Assembly (NCBI GenBank): GCA_964500225.1
Contig: CAZCOA010000057.1
Span: 1 to 15,062 of the forward strand
Source: JAAYDY01 sp964500225
Lineage (GTDB): Bacteria > Planctomycetota > Phycisphaerae > FEN-1346 > JAACEH01
Direction of reading: 5' to 3'
Length of the DNA: 15,062 nucleotides
The position numbers and the translations under genes were made by a program. This document shows positions 8,701 through 15,062 of this stretch, one piece after another. The notes under the pieces are model-generated. The model saw only the letters and a program-made list of their open reading frames with translations. It was not told where the DNA came from and did no database searches. Positions within the stretch are counted from its first letter, which is position 1, and the number at the start of each line of letters is the position of its first letter.

Positions 8701-9061
8701 CCTCAGGCCTCAGGTCACGCAGACGCCGGCGTTCCGGCAGGTGACGATCCAGGCCGCCACGCCGACGCAAGGTATCGCCAATGCGGTGCTCGAGGTGCCG
8801 ACCGTGCGTATCACCGAACTACAGACCAGCGTGAGCATTCCCGACGGCGGCACGCTGCTGATCGGCGGTCTGAAGATGTACGAGGAGCACGACGTGGAAG
8901 CGGGCGTTCCGATCTTCAGCAAGATCCCGACGCTGAAGCGCCTGTTCACGAACCGCGGCCTGCAGCGCGGCCATGCGAACATGCTGATCCTGGTGAAGCC
9001 GACGATCATCATCCAGAGCGAGGAAGAGGCGAAGCTCGGCACCGACGAGTGGGAAAGCTGA
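5750..9061 (+). CDS. Outer-membrane secretin (PilQ/GspD superfamily) with TPR-like N-terminus
   Basis: The product is 1103 aa. A Sec signal peptide (1-26, ALA before Gln27) is not followed by a lipobox Cys. TPR-like units lie at about 31-60, 85-115, 275-310 and 445-480, split by an Ala/Pro/Thr/Val-rich linker (about 142-262); a charged coiled-coil region spans about 400-445. Residues 568-655 resemble an STN/N0 domain. An N1-like segment (660-775) contains a Gly-rich, acidic insert (691-715) and ends with IVSQTADGHRKLSDLLESL (751-769). The secretin barrel occupies about 895-1092, with PDGGTLLIGG (1031-1040) and GVPIFSKIPTLKRLF (1052-1066), close to the family signature. ATG 5750 has AAGGAGG at 5739-5745. 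Secretins form gated pores for pili or secreted proteins; the pilM-like operon upstream favours a PilQ-like role, but AMIN domains typical of PilQ are not seen and GspD-like use is possible. A strong terminator follows the stop codon. Confidence 0.9.
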   Translation: MLKRSLTFVSILATLTLALGVAVALAQELSDKEHLDKGIELFNNKKYAEALDHLKEVDASKLSRFDQDKPALYIQRAGEAQAKQQEALSLMQTGRLSLRNKQYAEALAAFDKAHANTQYLSAADAKTLESLIILAKRGQAESGEQPAATAPAAEPAAKAEPAAAATTAQDVADGNGMKPVVTPTADVVTPEATVSEPAAAMQPAAVTASEPAAAPAPAAEPVLSEMVPAPAVTVAESQPTTAVTSEPATAPAAPVTDVEAIRRQAVAARVEAELAAARQAMEDHNWTRAAMAYTNALSLDPNNAEAQAGKAKADGMMGLGPKSLLAKESDWITVLIKETEAKVREELNRAKAAKAEAREPTDYNAAIDHLRQAQTFIKGNRYLSPTMREDLTEEVMVLWAAIEQAKADRLAEIDRARDVQIADRIRERENRDQQNRERQIQSLWTTARQYSDVREYQKAADVLDQLLVIDPQNERARRFRDDCMYWAGMDQAINTRVNRNVETAKALRDTELSATPWTDIYRYMDAREWADLTRRRAAMVASSQGDSEAANETRRRMSQKGLINGVDWSIHLNMTESTLENVLNFIREVARAKPREINILIDTRGIEEAGGDLQKTMTLDQKDISIEQALKMVLGSDLGYVIQDDGTVLISALDKLNENLPVRTYFVQDLITPIPDFGRTVPHMELSTALEGAEGGGGGGIFETDQDQQEETSGTEVLQQLIERTVKSTEPWESLGGRATIEFYEKSGLMIVSQTADGHRKLSDLLESLRRERAIMVSIEARFLTVSDSFMNDVTFDFDVAFLHNIHTNWRKNPLATGNPETLPGGNTLNNLPGLIDLGTGLPATAAPQSRPLTLNSTSSNGMGVNRLMPGLQTMNAPFANFMANEGGMALSGVFLDEVQVGFLIRAIQADIRSTTLFAPRLTLWNGQRAWIADGTRFGYVGDLEPVVAEAAVGWDPTIEYITAGSLLDVKATVSADRRYVHLDLRPQVTQTPAFRQVTIQAATPTQGIANAVLEVPTVRITELQTSVSIPDGGTLLIGGLKMYEEHDVEAGVPIFSKIPTLKRLFTNRGLQRGHANMLILVKPTIIIQSEEEAKLGTDEWES

Positions 9062-9103
9062 TCGGGCGGCCGGAGCATCCGAGGCCACATCGAGTACGAG
9101 AAG

Positions 9104-9141
9104 AAGGAGTCGGTCCCGCGTGGGGCCGACTCCTTTGTTTT
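9104..9141 (+). terminator. Strong intrinsic terminator between convergent secretin and clpB genes
   Basis: AAGGAGTCGG (9104-9113) pairs perfectly with CCGACTCCTT (9126-9135). Four further pairs, one of them G-T, close a GCGT tetraloop. The T-rich tail TTTGTTTT runs over 9134-9141. It lies 43 bases after the secretin stop codon. Read on the other strand, the same hairpin follows clpB by about 25 bases, with a weaker tail (CTTCTTCTCG), so it may serve both genes. Confidence 0.9.
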
Positions 9142-9161
9142 GGCGCTCGTCGCGGCGGCGG

Positions 9162-11747
<2,586 letters not shown>

Positions 11748-11782
11748 GAGCTCATCCTCCCTTCACGCGACATTGGCCGCCG

Positions 11783-11798
11783 TCCCTGTTTTCAGGGA
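11783..11798 (-). promoter_or_regulatory. Hairpin or operator just upstream of clpB
   Basis: TCCCTG (11783-11788) and CAGGGA (11793-11798) form a perfect 6-base dyad around TTTT, about 36 bases before the clpB start. On the clpB strand TTGACC lies about 10 bases further upstream, but no good -10 follows at the usual spacing. The dyad could be a repressor site overlapping a clpB promoter or a 5' UTR hairpin. Evidence is the dyad and its position only. Confidence 0.3.
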
Positions 11799-11867
11799 GA
11801 GCGGGTCAACGGCACTGTCTTGCGGCCGCGAGCGACGGTCCCGCGGGCCACGTGTGTGGCGCATAGA

Positions 11868-11905
11868 GAAGGGGCGCGCCCCGACGTCCTGGGCCGCGCC
11901 CCTTC
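11868..11905 (-). terminator. Terminator-like hairpin after dnaK
   Basis: GAAGGGGCGCG (11868-11878) and CGCGCCCCTTC (11895-11905) are perfect 11-base complements, and inner CCC/GGG pairs can shorten the 16-base loop. It begins about 38 bases downstream of the dnaK stop codon. The tail on the dnaK strand (TCTATGC) is poor in T, so termination may be partial and some transcription may continue into clpB. Confidence 0.55.
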
Positions 11906-11943
11906 GTTCGTGTGCTGCCGCCGATCGAACGTTCGCGGCCGGA

Positions 11944-13896
<1,953 letters not shown>

Positions 13897-13932
13897 CCCC
13901 GAATCTCCTTTCCATGATGAGCCTTTGGTGCC

Positions 13933-13949
13933 GCCGGCCATCGGCCGGC
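13933..13949 (-). promoter_or_regulatory. GC-rich hairpin in the dnaK 5' region
   Basis: GCCGGCC (13933-13939) and GGCCGGC (13943-13949) are perfect complements around a 3-base loop, about 37 bases upstream of the dnaK start codon. In mRNA this would be a very stable stem above the ribosome binding site. It might act as a temperature- or protein-sensitive element, or only stabilise the transcript; no pairing with the ribosome binding site itself is evident. Confidence 0.35.
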
Positions 13950-14110
13950 TTTCGCGTCAGGCTCGACAAGGCTACCCCAAGGAGTTCCGCAAACGCCATG
14001 CCAGAGGCATCGTGGATGGACGATCGTTTTGTAACTGGTTTACTGGAAAGCAGATGCGGTTTATACGATATGGCGGCGGGATCCCGACGTGGCAGCAGAC
14101 CTTGAAAATC

Positions 14111-14172
14111 CTGCCAAAATGGCAGTCGGCCGGCCTCTCACGCCGCCACGGGGGCGCTGCCGGGTGGCAGCG
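14111..14172. promoter_or_regulatory. Two CTGCC/GGCAG dyads upstream of dnaK (candidate operators)
   Basis: CTGCCA-AAA-TGGCAG (14111-14125) and CGCTGCC-GGGT-GGCAGCG (14155-14172) share the inner CTGCC...GGCAG core, and a half site TGGCAG lies at about 14090. The two dyad centres are about 45 bases apart, and the nearer one is about 215 bases from the dnaK start. Repeated dyads in a non-coding heat-shock upstream region suggest a regulator binding site. The regulator is unknown, and the second dyad could equally be an RNA hairpin. Confidence 0.35.
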
Positions 14173-14454
14173 AGTTCGCGGGGATCCCGTGCTCGATTCT
14201 TGTCGCCCCTGGCGTAAAGCTCTGGGCGGCCCCTCTGCGCAAACAAGGACAAGCCAGAGAAGCCCGACCGCGTCGCACGGGACGGGTTCATAGCCGAGGC
14301 ATGGCCACGCTTGCGCAACTGCGAAGGGCCTTCGGTTGGCCCGGGAAAAGGGGGCGAGGCCTTCCATGCGTGAAGACAGAGCGGGCCTGGCGCCCGGCAG
14401 GGTCGCGACTTGCGGGCTTTTTGATTTGTCGCGGTTGGACGGAGAAGGTAGAAC

Positions 14455-14580
14455 ATGAGTGGACCGGCTGCCGGTGCGTCTGGCGGCCTCGTGGAGCCCG
14501 GGCGGGCGGCCTTCCGGCCTCGTGACGGCCTATCGTGCCCCGGAGGAACGGGCGTCGCATGGTTGAGCAGCGGATACTGA
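14455..14580 (+). CDS. Possible 41-aa ORF overlapping the membrane protein gene
   Basis: ATG 14455 follows GGAGAAGG (14441-14448) at good spacing. The frame encodes a 41-aa Gly/Ala/Pro-rich peptide (start MSGPAAGASGG) ending at TGA 14578-14580, 22 bases past the start codon of the membrane protein in another frame. This layout would allow translational coupling or a leader-peptide role. The peptide has no recognisable domain, signal or membrane segment, and its composition is what random GC-rich DNA would give. The ribosome binding site is the only real support. Confidence 0.22.
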   Translation: MSGPAAGASGGLVEPGRAAFRPRDGLSCPGGTGVAWLSSGY

Positions 14581-15062
14581 ATACGCTGGATGTGCCGTGG
14601 AGTGCAGCCCTGGTGCTGATTGCCGCGGGGCTGATCCTGATTGTTCTCGGGTCGCGCTGGCGCGACTTCACGGAGGTTTTCTCGGCGTCGGTGCTTGGGG
14701 GCGCGGCAGCAATGCTGTTGGCGCCGCCGCTGCCGCTGAATCCCATCTGGCCGATTGTCGGGGCGTGCCTGGTGGCGGGGCTGGCGACGCTGCTGTTTCG
14801 ACGCGTGGCCACGGTGATCCTGGCGGGATTGGTCTTGGGGCTGAGTCTGAGCGTGGCGGTGCATGTGTTGGCCGATCGGGCGTCGGTCCCCTATTATGTG
14901 TGGAGCCTGAGCAACGATCACGTGCTGACGGTGGTTCTGGGGCCGGACTACGTGGGATCGTCGCTGCTGCTGGGGTTGCTGCTGGGGGGCATACTGGCGG
15001 GCGCGACCCTGGCCCTGGTCGCGGAGGTCTGGGCTCGGCGGGTGGGCATGGGGCTGGAGGGG
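14559..15062 (+). CDS. Multi-pass inner-membrane protein, 3' truncated by the window end
   Basis: The frame opens at ATG 14559 with GGAGGA at 14542-14547 and runs 168 codons to the window edge without a stop; an in-frame TGA at 14523-14525 bounds it upstream. The visible part is strongly hydrophobic, with likely membrane segments at about 14-32, 41-60, 62-80, 84-104 and 135-157, and a polar loop at 105-130. The codons favour G in third position, as in the left-hand operon, which supports real coding. I do not recognise the family with confidence. The Gly/Leu-rich repeated helices and RRVATVILAGLVLG recall small TMEM198/DUF4203-like proteins, but this is a guess. It diverges from dnaK; no functional link is evident. 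Confidence 0.75.
   Translation, partial: MVEQRILNTLDVPWSAALVLIAAGLILIVLGSRWRDFTEVFSASVLGGAAAMLLAPPLPLNPIWPIVGACLVAGLATLLFRRVATVILAGLVLGLSLSVAVHVLADRASVPYYVWSLSNDHVLTVVLGPDYVGSSLLLGLLLGGILAGATLALVAEVWARRVGMGLEG

Larger units (their letters stand above)
13897..14454. other. Gene-free region between dnaK and the rightmost + strand genes
   Basis: About 560 bases carry no frame with convincing coding character on either strand. The open frames here are antisense shadows, rich in Arg, Pro, His and Gln, or lack ribosome binding sites. The region should hold the dnaK promoter on the - strand, but I found no hexamer pair at good spacing, no CIRCE inverted repeat (TTAGCACTC-N9-GAGTGCTAA) and no convincing sigma-32 site. 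It does contain several dyads, listed separately. GGGATCCC occurs twice, at about 14079 and 14181. Confidence 0.6.

Noticed and set aside
13897..14110. CIRCE element or sigma-32 promoter for dnaK
   Set aside because: No TTAGCACTC/GAGTGCTAA repeat is present, and no CTTGAA-type -35 lies at a proper distance from a CCCCAT-type -10 on the dnaK strand.
14426..14454. TTGTCG-N17-TAGAAC as a promoter for the membrane protein gene
   Set aside because: Both hexamers match the consensus at only about four of six positions, and the second lies between a good ribosome binding site and ATG 14455, so the same bases are equally explained as translation signals.
14061..14921. 286-aa open frame on the - strand
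   Set aside because: It is antisense to the membrane protein gene over its first half, and its His/Gln/Arg/Pro-rich composition is what the reverse complement of Leu/Val/Ala codons gives. No domain or ribosome binding site supports it.

Overview
The window is about 15 kb of GC-rich bacterial DNA. A didermic bacterium is clear from the outer-membrane secretin and the Gram-negative-type DnaK. The combination of a large PilM-like actin homologue, oversized single-pass envelope proteins and a TPR-bearing secretin suggests the PVC superphylum, most likely Planctomycetota. That placement is inference from gene style and order, not from a phylogeny. No phage, IS element, CRISPR array, tRNA or rRNA was seen.

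Region 1 (1-9141, + strand) is an envelope-complex cassette related to the type IV pilus alignment system. A promoter-like site and a 5' leader precede a 672-aa protein in which a PilM actin-like domain appears joined to a PilN-like membrane and periplasmic half. Next comes a 388-aa PilO-like bitopic protein, then an unrecognised 614-aa bitopic periplasmic protein in the position where PilP would be expected. After a 326-base non-coding gap (weak terminator, promoter-like site and a foldable, attenuator-like leader) comes an 1103-aa secretin with TPR-like repeats, an Ala/Pro-rich linker, an STN-like domain and a secretin barrel. The set could link a cytoplasmic PilM ring through the inner membrane to an outer-membrane pore. 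No assembly ATPase, platform protein, prepilin peptidase or pilin is present, so pilus versus type II-like secretion cannot be decided here. A strong hairpin terminator closes the region.

Region 2 (9162-13896, - strand) carries dnaK followed by clpB, the two core ATPases of the protein disaggregation system. Both are complete, with all key motifs present. A terminator-like hairpin lies between them. Upstream of dnaK is a gap of about 660 bases with no convincing gene and no CIRCE element, but with two CTGCC/GGCAG dyads that could be operators.

Region 3 (14455-15062, + strand) holds a possible 41-codon ORF with a good ribosome binding site. It overlaps the start of a multi-pass membrane protein gene that runs off the window end.

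The most unusual material is the PilM-PilN fusion, the unknown 614-aa partner, the secretin architecture with its structured leader, and the dyads upstream of dnaK.
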